A stretch of DNA of 64,000 nt from Methylobacterium brachythecii (GCF_014196345.1 NZ_JACIDN010000009.1:1-64000); one strand, 5' to 3'. Positions 9,070-18,203 are shown, counted from the stretch's first letter. Notes: generated by a model not told the origin, from the letters alone. Numbers and translations: made by a program.

Positions 9070-12000
9070 GCCTCTCATCCGGCTTCATCAAGCGTCCGAT
9101 CGCGACAGGCCTGCTCATGCTCGCCGTCGTCGTGCTCGGGGCGATCAGCTACACGCTGCTTCCGGTCGCCTCGCTCCCGAACATCGACTCGCCGACCGTC
9201 CAGGTCACGGCACAGTTGCCCGGCGCCGATCCGAAGACCGTGGCGTCCTCGGTCGCGACGCAGCTCGAGCGCCAATTCGGCCAGATCCCCGGCCTCAACC
9301 AGATGACGTCCAGCAGCGGGACGGGATTCACCCAGATCTCGCTTCAATTCGACCGCAGCCGCACGATCGACTCGGTGTCCTCCGACGTCCAGGCGGCGAT
9401 CAACGCGACGCAGGGACAGCTTCCGGCGGCGCTGCTCAACCCGCCGATCTACCGGAAGACGAACCCGGCCGACGTCCCGATCCTGCTGATCGCCATGTCC
9501 TCGGATGTGCTGCCGATCATGACGGTCAGCGACTACGCCTATTCGCTCGTCGCACAGAAGCTGTCCCAGATCCCCGGGGTCGGCATCGTCGGCGTCGGCG
9601 GCCTTCAGAGCCCGGCCATTCGCATCCAGATCAATCCCGCGCAAATCGCCGCCCAGAACCTCGATTTCGAGACGGTCAGGACCGCATTGGCGAATCTCAC
9701 CGTGCTCCAGCCGAAGGGGCAGTTGTACGGTGGGCAGCAATCGGTCGCCCTCCAGAGCAACGATCAGCTGATGACGGCGGCCGGGTTCGAGGACGCGATC
9801 GTCGCCTATCGCGACGGGGCGCCGATCCGGGTTCGCGACATCGGGCGCGCGATCAAGGCTCCCCAGGACGTGACGCTCGCCGGCTGGGTCGGCGAGAAGC
9901 CTGCCGTCGCGCTGGCCGTCCAGCGGGCTCCTGGCGCGAACGTCATTGCGACGGTAGCCGCGATCAAGAAGGCCTTGCCTCAGCTCCAGGCATCGCTGCC
10001 TCCGGGCATCGACATGCGGATCGCATCCGACCGTACGCAGACCATCCAGGCCAGCGTCGCGGACGTTCAGTTCACGCTGCTGCTCACCATCGCGCTCGTC
10101 GTCGGCGTCATCGCGGTCTTCCTCCGCAAGCTCTGGGCGACGGTGATCCCGGCGATCTCGGTGCCGATCTCTCTCGTCGGCACCTTCGCCGTGATGTACG
10201 TGCTCGGCTACAGCCTCGACAACCTGTCCCTCATGGCGCTCACGATCGCGATCGGCTTCGTGGTCGACGATGCCATCGTCATGGTCGAGAACATCGTCCG
10301 CCATATCGAGGAGGGCGCGACGCCGATGCAGGCGGCGCTCGATGGGGCCGGCGAGATCGGCTTCACGATCCTGTCGATCTCGATCTCTCTCGTCGCGGTC
10401 TTCATTCCGCTGTTCCTGATGAGTGGGATCGTCGGCCTGATGTTCCGCGAATTCGCCGTGACCGTCGCGGTCTCGATCCTGGTGTCGGTCGTCGTTTCGC
10501 TCACGCTCACGCCGATGATGTGCGCGCGGCTCCTGCCGGGCCACGAGGAGAAACCGCCCGGTCGCCTCTCACGCTGGCTGGAGAGCTTTTTCACCTGGCT
10601 GAACGAACGCTACGACGACGGCCTCAAGGTCGCGCTCCGCCACAGGTTCCTCACGCTGCTGACCTTCTTCGGCACCGTCGCCCTGACCGGATACCTGTTC
10701 GCGACCATTCCGAAGGGCTTCTTCCCGCAACAGGATACGGGGCTCATCATCGGCATCAGCGAGGCGGCCCAGGACGTTTCGCCGAAGGGCATGAAGAAGC
10801 GCCAGCAGGCCATCCTCGGGATCATCGCGAAGGATCCGGCCGTGGCCGACGTCGCCGGCTATATCGGGCCCGGCGGCCCGACCGTGACCGAGAACAACGG
10901 CCGCGTGTTCATCACGCTGAAGCCCGGCACCGAGCGAAACGTCACGGCCGACCAGGTGATCCAGCGGCTCTCGACGGCGCTCGATCAGGTGCAGGGCATG
11001 AAAGTCTTCATGCAGGCCGCCCAGGACATCACCATCGGCGCCATCGTCTCGAAGACGCAGTACCAGTTCACGTTGACCGACGTCGACCTGGAGGAACTCA
11101 ACCTCTACGGGCCGAAGATGCTCGACGCGCTTCAGAAGCTGCCCGAGCTCTCGGGCGTCGCCAGCGATCAGCAATCCGGCGCCCGCATGCTGAACGTCGT
11201 CGTCGACCGAACGGCGGCCTCGCGCCTCGGGATCGACCCGGCCACGGTCGACAATACGCTCTACGATGCCTTCGGGCAGCGGCACGTCGCGCGCATCTAT
11301 GCGCCGCTGAACTACTACTACGTGATCCTGGAGGTGGACCCGCAGTACCAGCTCGGTCCGAATGCCCTGCAGCGGATCTATGTCCGCTCACAGAACGACA
11401 CGTCCGTGCCCTTGAGCCAGATCGCCAAGCTGGAAACGGGGGTCATGCCGGCGGTGATCAACCACCAGGGGCAGTTCCCGTCGGTGACCCTAAGCTTCAA
11501 TCTCGCGCCGGGAGCGACCATCGGTGCGGCAGTCGCTGCCGTGCAGAAGGCGGCTGCGGATCTCAAAATGCCGTCCTCCGTGGCGACGGCCTTCCAGGGC
11601 AATGCGCAGGCCTTCCAGACCTCGCTCGGTTCGACACCGCCGCTGATCCTGGCGGCTCTGTTCGCGGTCTACGTGATTCTCGGCATCCTCTACGAGAGCA
11701 CCATCCACCCGTTGACCATCCTGTCGACTCTGCCTTCGGCCGGGCTCGGAGCCTTGGCGACGCTGATGCTGGTGGGCCGCCCCTTGGACATGATCGGGAT
11801 CATCGGCATCATTCTCCTCATCGGCATCGTGAAGAAGAACGGCATCATGCTGGTCGACGTCGCGATCGAACGGGAGCGGGAAGGCGGCAAGAGCCCGGAA
11901 GAGGCGATCCACGAGGCCTGCCTTCTCCGCTTTCGACCCATCCTCATGACGACACTCTGCGCCCTCCTCGGTGGCGTTCCCCTGATGCTCGGCACCGGCA

Positions 12001-12179
12001 CGGGATCAGAGATCCGTCAGCCCCTCGGCTACGCGATCGTGGGTGGCCTGGTCGTCTCGCAGGTGCTGACGCTGTTCACGACGCCAGTGGTCTATCTCTA
12101 CATGGACAAGCTGAGCGGCTGGCTGGCCTCCATGACGCGTCGACCGACGGAAGCGGGCGCCGCGAGCCGGCCGGCCTAG
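9066..12179 (+). CDS. RND multidrug efflux permease (MdtB/MdtC-like)
   Basis: This 1037-residue proton-driven inner-membrane transporter belongs to the hydrophobe/amphiphile efflux family. It begins with the typical FIKRPIATGLLMLAVVVLG helix and porter domains (LPGADPKTVASSVATQLE). The first TM bundle contains LALTIAIGFVVDDAIVMVEN, with the Asp pair used in proton relay. The second half has a matching bundle with IGIVKKNGIMLVD and FRPILMTTLCALLGGVPL. Length is normal and the frame is intact. The ATG at 9066 overlaps the adaptor stop; the open frame extends upstream inside the adaptor gene but that part is not translated. The likely regulator is the LysR gene divergent to the adaptor. Confidence 0.95.
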   Translation: MSLSSGFIKRPIATGLLMLAVVVLGAISYTLLPVASLPNIDSPTVQVTAQLPGADPKTVASSVATQLERQFGQIPGLNQMTSSSGTGFTQISLQFDRSRTIDSVSSDVQAAINATQGQLPAALLNPPIYRKTNPADVPILLIAMSSDVLPIMTVSDYAYSLVAQKLSQIPGVGIVGVGGLQSPAIRIQINPAQIAAQNLDFETVRTALANLTVLQPKGQLYGGQQSVALQSNDQLMTAAGFEDAIVAYRDGAPIRVRDIGRAIKAPQDVTLAGWVGEKPAVALAVQRAPGANVIATVAAIKKALPQLQASLPPGIDMRIASDRTQTIQASVADVQFTLLLTIALVVGVIAVFLRKLWATVIPAISVPISLVGTFAVMYVLGYSLDNLSLMALTIAIGFVVDDAIVMVENIVRHIEEGATPMQAALDGAGEIGFTILSISISLVAVFIPLFLMSGIVGLMFREFAVTVAVSILVSVVVSLTLTPMMCARLLPGHEEKPPGRLSRWLESFFTWLNERYDDGLKVALRHRFLTLLTFFGTVALTGYLFATIPKGFFPQQDTGLIIGISEAAQDVSPKGMKKRQQAILGIIAKDPAVADVAGYIGPGGPTVTENNGRVFITLKPGTERNVTADQVIQRLSTALDQVQGMKVFMQAAQDITIGAIVSKTQYQFTLTDVDLEELNLYGPKMLDALQKLPELSGVASDQQSGARMLNVVVDRTAASRLGIDPATVDNTLYDAFGQRHVARIYAPLNYYYVILEVDPQYQLGPNALQRIYVRSQNDTSVPLSQIAKLETGVMPAVINHQGQFPSVTLSFNLAPGATIGAAVAAVQKAAADLKMPSSVATAFQGNAQAFQTSLGSTPPLILAALFAVYVILGILYESTIHPLTILSTLPSAGLGALATLMLVGRPLDMIGIIGIILLIGIVKKNGIMLVDVAIEREREGGKSPEEAIHEACLLRFRPILMTTLCALLGGVPLMLGTGTGSEIRQPLGYAIVGGLVVSQVLTLFTTPVVYLYMDKLSGWLASMTRRPTEAGAASRPA

Positions 12180-12521
12180 CGGCCCGAGCGCATCTTGCCG
12201 GTATCAGAAGTCGGGGCAGCCCGGCTGCGATCGCTGCGCCGCGCAACGCGATGACGACATCATGACATCGCGGCTCAAAAAATCATTGTGAAATCGTATA
12301 AGTCCGGAATGTAGCCATTCTTCCTGCGAGATGGTTTGTTCTTCGAGCGCATCGAACGGAGTTTCGTGGATGAGACGAAAACAACCGTTCTTATAAGTCG
12401 CTCATCATATTGGCGATTGTCGATATGATCTTTCTCCCGCCACCCGGAAGGGGAAAGATACTTCGAGAGTTGGGATGCTCGACGCAAACCTGCTCTCTTG
12501 GTCCACATCGAGGAGAACGAT
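12180..12521. other. Intergenic region upstream of the small membrane peptide gene
   Basis: These 342 bases lie downstream of the RND permease. A short weak hairpin (GCAGC-CCG-GCTGC) lies at 12216-12228. From about 12275 to 12440 composition is AT-richer, which suits a promoter for the small gene at 12522. A minus-strand frame of about 107 codons here has implausible composition and is not called. Confidence 0.4.
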
Positions 12522-12674
12522 ATGACCCTGCTTCCTATCGCCGCTGCAGCCATGGCTCTGAATTCCATGCTCGTTCTCGGCATGGCAGCCTTCGTCACCG
12601 AGCGGGACGAAGATCAATCCGGCCGCGGCAACGGCGGCGCTCTGGCCACCGCCGAAGCCGTCGGCGGCCTCTGA
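12522..12674 (+). CDS. Small single-span membrane protein (50 residues)
   Basis: I do not recognise the family. The ORF has a good ribosome-binding site (GAGGAGA, 6 bases before the ATG). It encodes a hydrophobic helix at residues 3-25 (LLPIAAAAMALNSMLVLGMA), then a short polar, Gly/Glu-rich tail (TERDEDQSGRGNGG). A strong imperfect 12-bp-stem hairpin starts 27 bases after the stop (12702-12731), so it looks like a self-contained transcription unit. It could act as a regulatory micropeptide on an envelope protein, for example the RND pump upstream or the iron importer downstream; that is only positional inference. Confidence 0.55.
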   Translation: MTLLPIAAAAMALNSMLVLGMAAFVTERDEDQSGRGNGGALATAEAVGGL

Positions 12675-12701
12675 GCGCTGGAGGACCGCAACGGCACATG
12701 C

Positions 12702-12731
12702 GGCACGAACCGGCGATATCCGGCTCGTGCC
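12702..12731. terminator. Hairpin terminator after the small membrane peptide gene
   Basis: GGCACGAACCGG (12702-12713), a 6-base loop, then CCGGCTCGTGCC (12720-12731) pair over 12 positions with a single A-C mismatch. There is no T-run. It separates the small gene from the iron-uptake operon. The 256 bases from here to 12988 hold no gene I can support. Confidence 0.6.
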
Positions 12732-12987
12732 TATCATCCGCGTCGAACGTCGGCGGTTCCCAAGGGTGCAGCTGGAACGCTCATCTCCTAAGCCCGACGG
12801 TCCGGAGACCGGATCGTTGGATGATGTAGCGAGTCAAAATCCTCAACAGACACGGCAACTCGCAAACTTAGCTTCCGAACTCACGAGTGAATTTACAAAA
12901 GTCGACTACATTAAAACGATTCTACAGGGACAGCGCTAGAAAGACGCGCTTTCAACCTGGATATACGTGCGCTAATCAGCGGCGGCC

Positions 12988-13545
12988 ATGATCCATCTCA
13001 TTCGAAAATCGGCGGCCTTCTGCGCCGCAATGCTGCTGCTGGCACCCATTGCCGCACAATCGAAGGAGGTGCCGGTCGGGCCCCATGTCACGCAGAACGG
13101 GCTCGAGGTGGCGGCGGTCTACCTTCAGCCCATCGAGATGGATCCGCCCGGCATGATGCGCGAGGCGGCGCAGTCGGACGTCCATCTCGAGGCCGACATC
13201 CGGGCCGCCAAGGACAATCGCAACGGTTTCGCCGAGGGCGATTGGGTTCCGGCACTCGACGTTAAGTTCGAGCTGGTGAAGCTCGACGGCGACAAGCCCA
13301 CCGACCAGAAGGTCGACGGTCCAATGATGCAGATGGTGGCCAATGACGGCCCCCATTACGGCGACAACGTCAAGCTGTTCGGGCCGGGACGCTACCGCCT
13401 GAAGCTGACGATCGCGCCGCCCGGCGCCCACAGCCATTTCGGCCGGCATGTCGACAAGGAGACCGGAGTCGGGCCGTGGTTCGCGCCCTTCGAGGTCACC
13501 CAGGACTTCACCTTCGCCGGAATCGGCAAGAAGGGCGCCTACTGA
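12988..13545 (+). CDS. ftrA: Periplasmic iron-transport protein, P19/Tp34/FtrA family
   Basis: This 185-residue exported protein binds Fe(II)/Cu in the periplasm for the FtrABCD ferrous-iron importer known from Bordetella and Brucella. It has a signal peptide (AAMLLLAPIAAQS) and the P19-family landmarks. Those are EMDPPGMM near residue 50, DVHLEADI at 65-71, the central GPMMQMVANDGPHYGDN and the C-terminal HSHFGRH at 148-154, which are candidate metal ligands. It is first in a tight four-gene operon followed by cupredoxin, polyferredoxin and FTR1 permease genes. No clear Fur or Irr box could be identified upstream by eye. Confidence 0.9.
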   Translation: MIHLIRKSAAFCAAMLLLAPIAAQSKEVPVGPHVTQNGLEVAAVYLQPIEMDPPGMMREAAQSDVHLEADIRAAKDNRNGFAEGDWVPALDVKFELVKLDGDKPTDQKVDGPMMQMVANDGPHYGDNVKLFGPGRYRLKLTIAPPGAHSHFGRHVDKETGVGPWFAPFEVTQDFTFAGIGKKGAY

Positions 13546-13547
13546 GC

Positions 13548-13892
13548 ATGGGCGCCTCGATCGGACACGCCGCGGCTTTCCTCGCTGTTTTCGCCGCCGG
13601 TCTGACGATGGGACCGGCGCAGGCCGACGACTTGCCCGTGATCAAGGTCGAGATGCGCGATGGCATCATCACGCCGACGACCATCGAGGTGCCCGCGAAT
13701 ACGCGCTTCAAGCTCGAGATCACAAACAGCGGCACCTCGCCGGTGGAGTTCGAGAGCACGGAGTTGAAGCGCGAGAAGGCCCTTGCCGCCGGCTCGACCT
13801 CCTCGATCATCTTCCGGACCATCGATCCGGGCACCTATGACGTGTTCGACGACTTCCATCCCGAGGCCAAGGCGAAGCTGGTAGCCAAGTAG
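13548..13892 (+). CDS. ftrB: Periplasmic cupredoxin-domain protein, FtrB-like
   Basis: This 114-residue exported cupredoxin is the proposed ferroxidase-type partner of FtrA in ferrous iron import. It has a signal peptide (AFLAVFAAGLTMGPAQA) followed by a compact beta-sandwich (IKVEMRDGIITPTTIEVP, FKLEITNSGTSPVEFES, IIFRTIDPGTYDVFDDFHPE). Classical type-1 copper ligands (His-Cys-His-Met) are not complete. Acidic and His residues in FDDFHPEAK may bind metal, as in other Ftr/Efe-type cupredoxins. The ATG at 13548 lies two bases after the ftrA stop; the larger open frame overlapping ftrA is not used. Confidence 0.85.
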   Translation: MGASIGHAAAFLAVFAAGLTMGPAQADDLPVIKVEMRDGIITPTTIEVPANTRFKLEITNSGTSPVEFESTELKREKALAAGSTSSIIFRTIDPGTYDVFDDFHPEAKAKLVAK

Positions 13893-15310
13893 TGTCTTCC
13901 GCCGCTTCCCCTGCATCGGCGCTCGCGGCTCGACACCCCACGTGGATCGACCACCGCATCGCCGCCTTCGGCGACGGCCTGCGCCGACACGCCGGGACGA
14001 TCCGTGCCCTGCAATGGGCGATCGTCGTCGTCTACGTCGTGCTCGTCGCGGTTCCGGCGTTCCTGCCGCTGCCGGCAAGCGGCGCGCGGATGTGGTCCAA
14101 CCTGACGCTGGCGGCGCAGTTTGCCTTCTGGGGCATCTGGTGGCCCTTCGTCCTCGTGAGCATGCTGCTGGTCGGGCGAGCCTGGTGCGGATTCCTCTGC
14201 CCCGAGGGAGCGCTCACCGAGTTCGCGAGCCGCTGGAGCCGTGGCCACGCCCTGCCGCATTGGCTGACCTGGGCCGGTTGGCCGCCGGTCACCTTCGCCG
14301 GAACCACGGTCTACGGCCAGATGGTCAGCGTCTACGGCTACCCGAAGCCGGCCCTGGCGATCCTCGGCGGCTCCACGCTCGCCGCCATCGCACTCGGCCT
14401 GATGTATGGCCGGAACAAGCGCGTCTGGTGCCGCTATCTCTGCCCGGTCAACGGCGTCTTCGCCGTCCTATCGAAGCTCGCGCCCCTGAGCTTCCAGGTC
14501 GACCGCGAGGTCTGGGCCACATCGCCGAAGCCGCCGCACGAGGCCGCCTTCAACTGCGCGCCGCTCGTTCCGGTCAAGACGATGCAGGGCTCGGGCGCCT
14601 GCCACATGTGCGGGCGATGCAGCGGCCATCGCGGGGCCGTGCGGCTCGCCCTGCGCAGGCCGAACCACGAGATCGTCCATGTCGCGGGCAACGAGCCGAG
14701 CGCGGACCAGACCTTCCTGATCCTGTTCGGGATGATGGGCCTCGCGGTCGGCGCCTTCCAATGGTCGTCGAGCCCGTGGTTCGTCGATGCGAAGCAGGTG
14801 CTGGCGACCTGGCTGGTCGAGCACGGCGTGCTCTGGCCGCTGGAGACGACGCTGCCGTGGTTCGTCCTCACGAACTATCCCGACCGCAACGACGTCATGA
14901 CGCTGCTCGATGGTGCGGTGCTGCTGGCCTACATGGCGGCGGCCGCCTTCGGCATCGGGTTCGCGCTCTGCCTCTGCGTGGCCGCAGCCACCCGCGCCAT
15001 CGGTCCGTGGTCGTGGGCGCGCTTCCACCACCTGACCCAGACGCTGATCCCGATGGCGGGTTGCGGCGTCTTCCTCGGCCTGTCGGCGCTCACCGTCACG
15101 TACCTGCGGGGAGACGGCATCGTCGTGCCGTACGTGCCCGAGATCCGGGCCGCGCTCCTGGCCGGTGCCGGGCTCTGGAGCCTCTGGCTCGCCTGGCGCG
15201 TCGCCGGCCTCACCGCTCCGCCGGCCCGGCAGGCCGCCGCGACGCTCTGCATGGGCGCGGCCCTGGCGCTCGCGGCCGCGAACTGGGTGCTGCTGTTCTT
15301 CGTCTGGTAG
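13892..15310 (+). CDS. ftrD: Membrane polyferredoxin (NapH/CcoG-like 4Fe-4S protein), FtrD-like
   Basis: This 472-residue inner-membrane iron-sulfur protein probably passes electrons during periplasmic oxidation and import of Fe(II). It has several membrane spans (WAIVVVYVVLVAVPAFLPL and later helices). Two NapH-type cysteine motifs are present (AWCGFLCPEGALTEF and VWCRYLCPVNGVFAV). A further cluster reads CHMCGRCSGHRGAV and lacks the CP of a standard ferredoxin motif. The GTG at 13892 overlaps the last base of the ftrB stop. In Brucella and Bordetella the permease gene ftrC precedes ftrD; here the polyferredoxin comes first. Confidence 0.88.
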   Translation: MSSAASPASALAARHPTWIDHRIAAFGDGLRRHAGTIRALQWAIVVVYVVLVAVPAFLPLPASGARMWSNLTLAAQFAFWGIWWPFVLVSMLLVGRAWCGFLCPEGALTEFASRWSRGHALPHWLTWAGWPPVTFAGTTVYGQMVSVYGYPKPALAILGGSTLAAIALGLMYGRNKRVWCRYLCPVNGVFAVLSKLAPLSFQVDREVWATSPKPPHEAAFNCAPLVPVKTMQGSGACHMCGRCSGHRGAVRLALRRPNHEIVHVAGNEPSADQTFLILFGMMGLAVGAFQWSSSPWFVDAKQVLATWLVEHGVLWPLETTLPWFVLTNYPDRNDVMTLLDGAVLLAYMAAAAFGIGFALCLCVAAATRAIGPWSWARFHHLTQTLIPMAGCGVFLGLSALTVTYLRGDGIVVPYVPEIRAALLAGAGLWSLWLAWRVAGLTAPPARQAAATLCMGAALALAAANWVLLFFVW

Positions 15311-15353
15311 GCGCCCCGCGCCGCCGCGACTCTCAATCGGGAAACCTGCCGTC

Positions 15354-16187
15354 ATGATCGGAGCTTTCGTCATCGCGTTCCGCGAGGTCATCGAGGCCGG
15401 CCTCATCGTCAGCATCGTGCTGGCCGCGACCCGCAGCATCCCCGGTCGCAGTCGGTGGGTCGTTCTCGGGATCATCGCGGGCATCACGGGGGCAGCGCTC
15501 GTCGCCCTGTTCGCCGAGAAGATCTCCGAGGCCTTCGAGGGCACCGGCCAGGACATGCTCAATGCCGGCGTGCTCATCGCCGCCGTACTCATGCTGATCT
15601 GGCACAACGTCTGGATGAGCCGGCACGGCCGGGAAATGGCGCGGGAGTTCAAGGCCGCCGGTGAGGCCGTGCGCAGTGGCGAGCGCGCCGCCGCGGCCCT
15701 GTCGGTGGTCGTCGGCGCGGCGATCCTGCGCGAAGGCGCCGAACTGGTGCTGTTCCTCTACGGCCTCGTAGCCTCGGGCACCTCGGGCGTCGACCTGCAA
15801 CTCGGCGCCCTCGCCGGGATCGGGGCCGGTGCGCTGCTGGCCGCGGTCAGCTATTTCGGGCTGGCCTCGATCCCGAGCCGCTACGTCTTCGCCGTGACGA
15901 GCGCGCTGGTCACGTTCCTGGCCGCCGGGCTGGCGGCGCAGGCGGTGCAGTTCCTGGCCAATGCCGGACTGGTCGAGGCGCTCCAGCAGACACTCTGGAA
16001 CAGCTCCGGCATCATCCCGGAAAACGGCCTCCCGGGCCGCGTCCTGCATGCCCTCGTCGGCTACACCGATCGCCCGACGGCCCTGCAGGCGATCGTCTAC
16101 GTCGCGACGATCGTCCTGATGATCGCGCTGACCCGGATGGGGGCGGCTACGAAGCGCCAGGACGCGCGCACGGTCGGACAGACCTGA
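15354..16187 (+). CDS. ftrC: FTR1-family iron permease, FtrC-like
   Basis: This 277-residue multi-span permease moves iron across the inner membrane. It carries both hallmark REXXE motifs: REVIE at residues 10-14 in the first helix and REGAE at 126-130 in the fourth. It also has the acidic FEGTGQD segment at 61-67. The length fits bacterial FTR1/EfeU-type proteins. The ATG at 15354 is preferred because upstream in-frame sequence overlaps the previous gene. It is the last gene of the ftrABDC operon and is convergent with the DUF347 cluster, with only about 20 bases between stops. Confidence 0.92.
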   Translation: MIGAFVIAFREVIEAGLIVSIVLAATRSIPGRSRWVVLGIIAGITGAALVALFAEKISEAFEGTGQDMLNAGVLIAAVLMLIWHNVWMSRHGREMAREFKAAGEAVRSGERAAAALSVVVGAAILREGAELVLFLYGLVASGTSGVDLQLGALAGIGAGALLAAVSYFGLASIPSRYVFAVTSALVTFLAAGLAAQAVQFLANAGLVEALQQTLWNSSGIIPENGLPGRVLHALVGYTDRPTALQAIVYVATIVLMIALTRMGAATKRQDARTVGQT

Positions 16188-16209
16188 GACCCGGTCGCAC
16201 CGCGGCCCG

Positions 16210-16968
16210 TCAGGCCGGATGCCGCCCGGCCCTCTGGGGAAGCAGGGCGATCGCCGCGACGATCAGAACGATCAGCACGGCCGACGCGGTGTAGCGGTTC
16301 AAGGCGAGACCGCCATTGGCGAGAGGCTTGTCGAGGAAATCGCCGACGGTCGCGCCGAGCGGTCGCGTCAGGACGAACGCCGCCCAGAACAGCAGGGTCC
16401 GCGAGAGGCCGGTCCGGTAGTAGGCCAGCGCGACGAGCGCGAGCGCCACACCGAAGACGAGGGCACCGCCTCCGTAGCCGAGCCCGGTATCGTCCGCCAT
16501 CCAGTCTCCGAGCGCCGTTCCCAACGTCTGGGAGAACAGGATCGTCGCCCAGTAGAAGGCCTCGACCTTCGGCGTCGTCACGTCTTCGACGGCCACCGAT
16601 CCCGTCGAGGCGTACCAGACCCCCAGGGAGGTCAGCAGCAGGGCGAAGAGCAGCGACGAGCCGCCGAGGTAGCCGATGCCGATCGACCGGTCGACGAAGT
16701 CGGCGAGCGTCGTGCCGACCGTGGTCGTGGCGACAATGACGGTCCAATAGAGCGCCGGATGGAACTGCCTGGCCCGGATCTGGGCGACCACCGCGACGAT
16801 CAGGATGACCGAGAAGATCGCGGTCCCGACAAGGTAGCCGAGATTCATCGACATCGTCACCGCATCGCCCCCGGTCTCGCCGAGGGTCGTGGCGGCGATC
16901 TTGATCAGCCAGAAGCCCAGCGTGACCTCGGGGACCTTGCTCAAGACTTGGTCGCTGGTGGATTGCAT
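16210..16968 (-). CDS. DUF347/COG4705 four-repeat membrane protein, copy 1
   Basis: This 252-residue protein of unknown function has four tandem DUF347 repeats, each of two membrane helices with a conserved Trp. Here W20, W75, W140 and W195 are each followed ten residues later by a G-x-T-x-x-D-type motif: GETGGD 30-35, GTTLAD 85-90, GTALGD 150-155, GATVGD 205-210. Four intramembrane Asp residues in pseudo-fourfold symmetry suggest a cation channel or transporter, but no function is established. It is the last gene of a minus-strand cluster with a PAP2 phosphatase, a small exported protein and a second DUF347 gene, next to the iron importer. Confidence 0.88.
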   Translation of the reverse strand: MQSTSDQVLSKVPEVTLGFWLIKIAATTLGETGGDAVTMSMNLGYLVGTAIFSVILIVAVVAQIRARQFHPALYWTVIVATTTVGTTLADFVDRSIGIGYLGGSSLLFALLLTSLGVWYASTGSVAVEDVTTPKVEAFYWATILFSQTLGTALGDWMADDTGLGYGGGALVFGVALALVALAYYRTGLSRTLLFWAAFVLTRPLGATVGDFLDKPLANGGLALNRYTASAVLIVLIVAAIALLPQRAGRHPA

Positions 16969-17013
16969 GAAGGTGAGTCCTGTTGCTTTGCCGATATCGG
17001 CGGGGGCGGCCGC

Positions 17014-17709
17014 TCAGGCGGGAGCCGCCGTCCGTTCACGCGGTTTCCAGGCAAGCGCCGCGAGCAGGCAGAGCGACACCCATGCGATCCCGGCGCACCA
17101 TCCCCCGAGCACGTCCGTCGGCCAGTGGACGCCGAGCAGGACCCGGCTCGCTCCGACGCTGAGGGTCAGGATGGCGGCGGCAGCCAGGTAGACGGACTTG
17201 AGTGACCGCCTGGGCTCATCTCTCGCCAGCACGGTCGCGAGCGTGAGGTAGGTCACCAGCGACATCATCGCGTGGCCGCTCGGAAAGCTCGCATCGAACA
17301 CGGCAGGCCCCCCGCGGATGAGGTCCGGCCGCGCCCTGTCGAACGCGGATTTCAGGAGCGAACTCAGCACCTGGCCGCCGGCCATGGCCGCCACGACGAG
17401 GATCAGGGCCGGCCCGTCGCCGCGCAGCGCCAGAATACACAGGGCGACGACGGCGGCGAACCAGAGCACGGTCGCACTGCCCAAGGCCGTCACGTCCCTG
17501 ATCGCTGACGGCCACCAGGCAGGCCCGATGAGCCTTTGAGCATCTGCCGGATCCCGCAGATACAGGAGCAGATCTCGGTCGAATCCAGCGGTGTCCGTTC
17601 GGATCACCAAGTAGGCAATCGAACAGAAGACGACCGCGGATGCCACCAGGGCAGACAGAAGCAACCCTCGTCTGTTGTCGACATCGGTCCAGGGATCCGT
17701 GAGAGGCAA
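17014..17709 (-). CDS. PAP2-family membrane phosphatase
   Basis: This membrane phosphatase of about 231 residues has the three PAP2 signatures: KSAFDRARPD, PSGHAMMS and SRVLLGVHWPTDVLGG, which include the catalytic His residues of motifs 2 and 3. Several hydrophobic helices surround them. Such enzymes dephosphorylate phosphatidic acid, undecaprenyl pyrophosphate or lipid A. I place the start at the TTG at 17709 (preceded by GGAAAG), because the longer frame overlaps the neighbouring gene and begins with non-protein-like sequence; the start is uncertain. It lies 45 bases upstream of DUF347 copy 1 and in the same orientation. Confidence 0.85.
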   Translation of the reverse strand: MPLTDPWTDVDNRRGLLLSALVASAVVFCSIAYLVIRTDTAGFDRDLLLYLRDPADAQRLIGPAWWPSAIRDVTALGSATVLWFAAVVALCILALRGDGPALILVVAAMAGGQVLSSLLKSAFDRARPDLIRGGPAVFDASFPSGHAMMSLVTYLTLATVLARDEPRRSLKSVYLAAAAILTLSVGASRVLLGVHWPTDVLGGWCAGIAWVSLCLLAALAWKPRERTAAPA

Positions 17710-17783
17710 GCGTACTTTCCGCGTCTCGAACTGTCCGGCACCCGAGCGGCCCTCGACCGCCGTGGCATCGCAACCAGTTACGG

Positions 17784-18203
17784 TTATGCGTTGTCCTTGC
17801 CGGCCATGCGATCCATGGTCTTGAGGAGATCGGAGAGCGTCGTCTTGCAGGCAGCCGCGTCCGGTGTCCCGGCGCGCAACGCCTCGAGCGCGGCGTCGAT
17901 GGCCTTGTCGACCTTGTGCCAATCCGCCGCCGCACGGGGCTTCAGGCCCGACTCGGCCTCGTCCCAGGACATTTCGAGATCCTTGATGCGGGTCTTCGCG
18001 CCGCCGAGGTCGCCCTTTTCGACATAGGCCTGCGTATCGACGACGATCATCCTGAACTTCGACAGGTCGCCCAGCTTCGACGCGGCAGCCTCCGCCCGCT
18101 CGATTCCCATCGGGAAGCCGAGGGTCATGCCCGCCGCGCCTCCGAGGACGGTCCCGAGACCCAACGACAGAATGGCGGCGCCGATCATCGCATGTCTGGT
18201 CAT
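17784..18203 (-). CDS. Small exported helical protein of unknown function
   Basis: This 139-residue protein has an N-terminal hydrophobic segment (MIGAAILSLGLGTVLGGAAG) that is either a signal peptide or a membrane anchor. The rest is a soluble, probably all-helical domain (VVDTQAYVEKGDLGGAKTRIKDLE, then MSWDEAESGLKPRAAADWHKVDKAID and a C-terminal helix). A single Cys lies at AAACKTTLSD. I know of similar uncharacterised periplasmic proteins near membrane-protein genes in Hyphomicrobiales but no function. It sits between the PAP2 gene and DUF347 copy 2 in one orientation, probably one transcription unit. Confidence 0.75.
   Translation of the reverse strand: MTRHAMIGAAILSLGLGTVLGGAAGMTLGFPMGIERAEAAASKLGDLSKFRMIVVDTQAYVEKGDLGGAKTRIKDLEMSWDEAESGLKPRAAADWHKVDKAIDAALEALRAGTPDAAACKTTLSDLLKTMDRMAGKDNA

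Noticed and set aside
7771..10544. Long minus-strand frames opposite the RND adaptor and permease
   Set aside because: Arg/Asp/Gly-rich translations without domains. The plus strand encodes a complete adaptor and pump.
12275..12598. Minus-strand frame of about 107 codons crossing the small membrane peptide gene
   Set aside because: No protein-like pattern. The plus-strand small gene has a ribosome-binding site and hairpin.
12727..12939. 70-codon plus-strand frame before ftrA
   Set aside because: It starts inside the hairpin at 12702-12731 and has no ribosome-binding site. Only the last 40 residues look faintly protein-like, so it is too weak to call.
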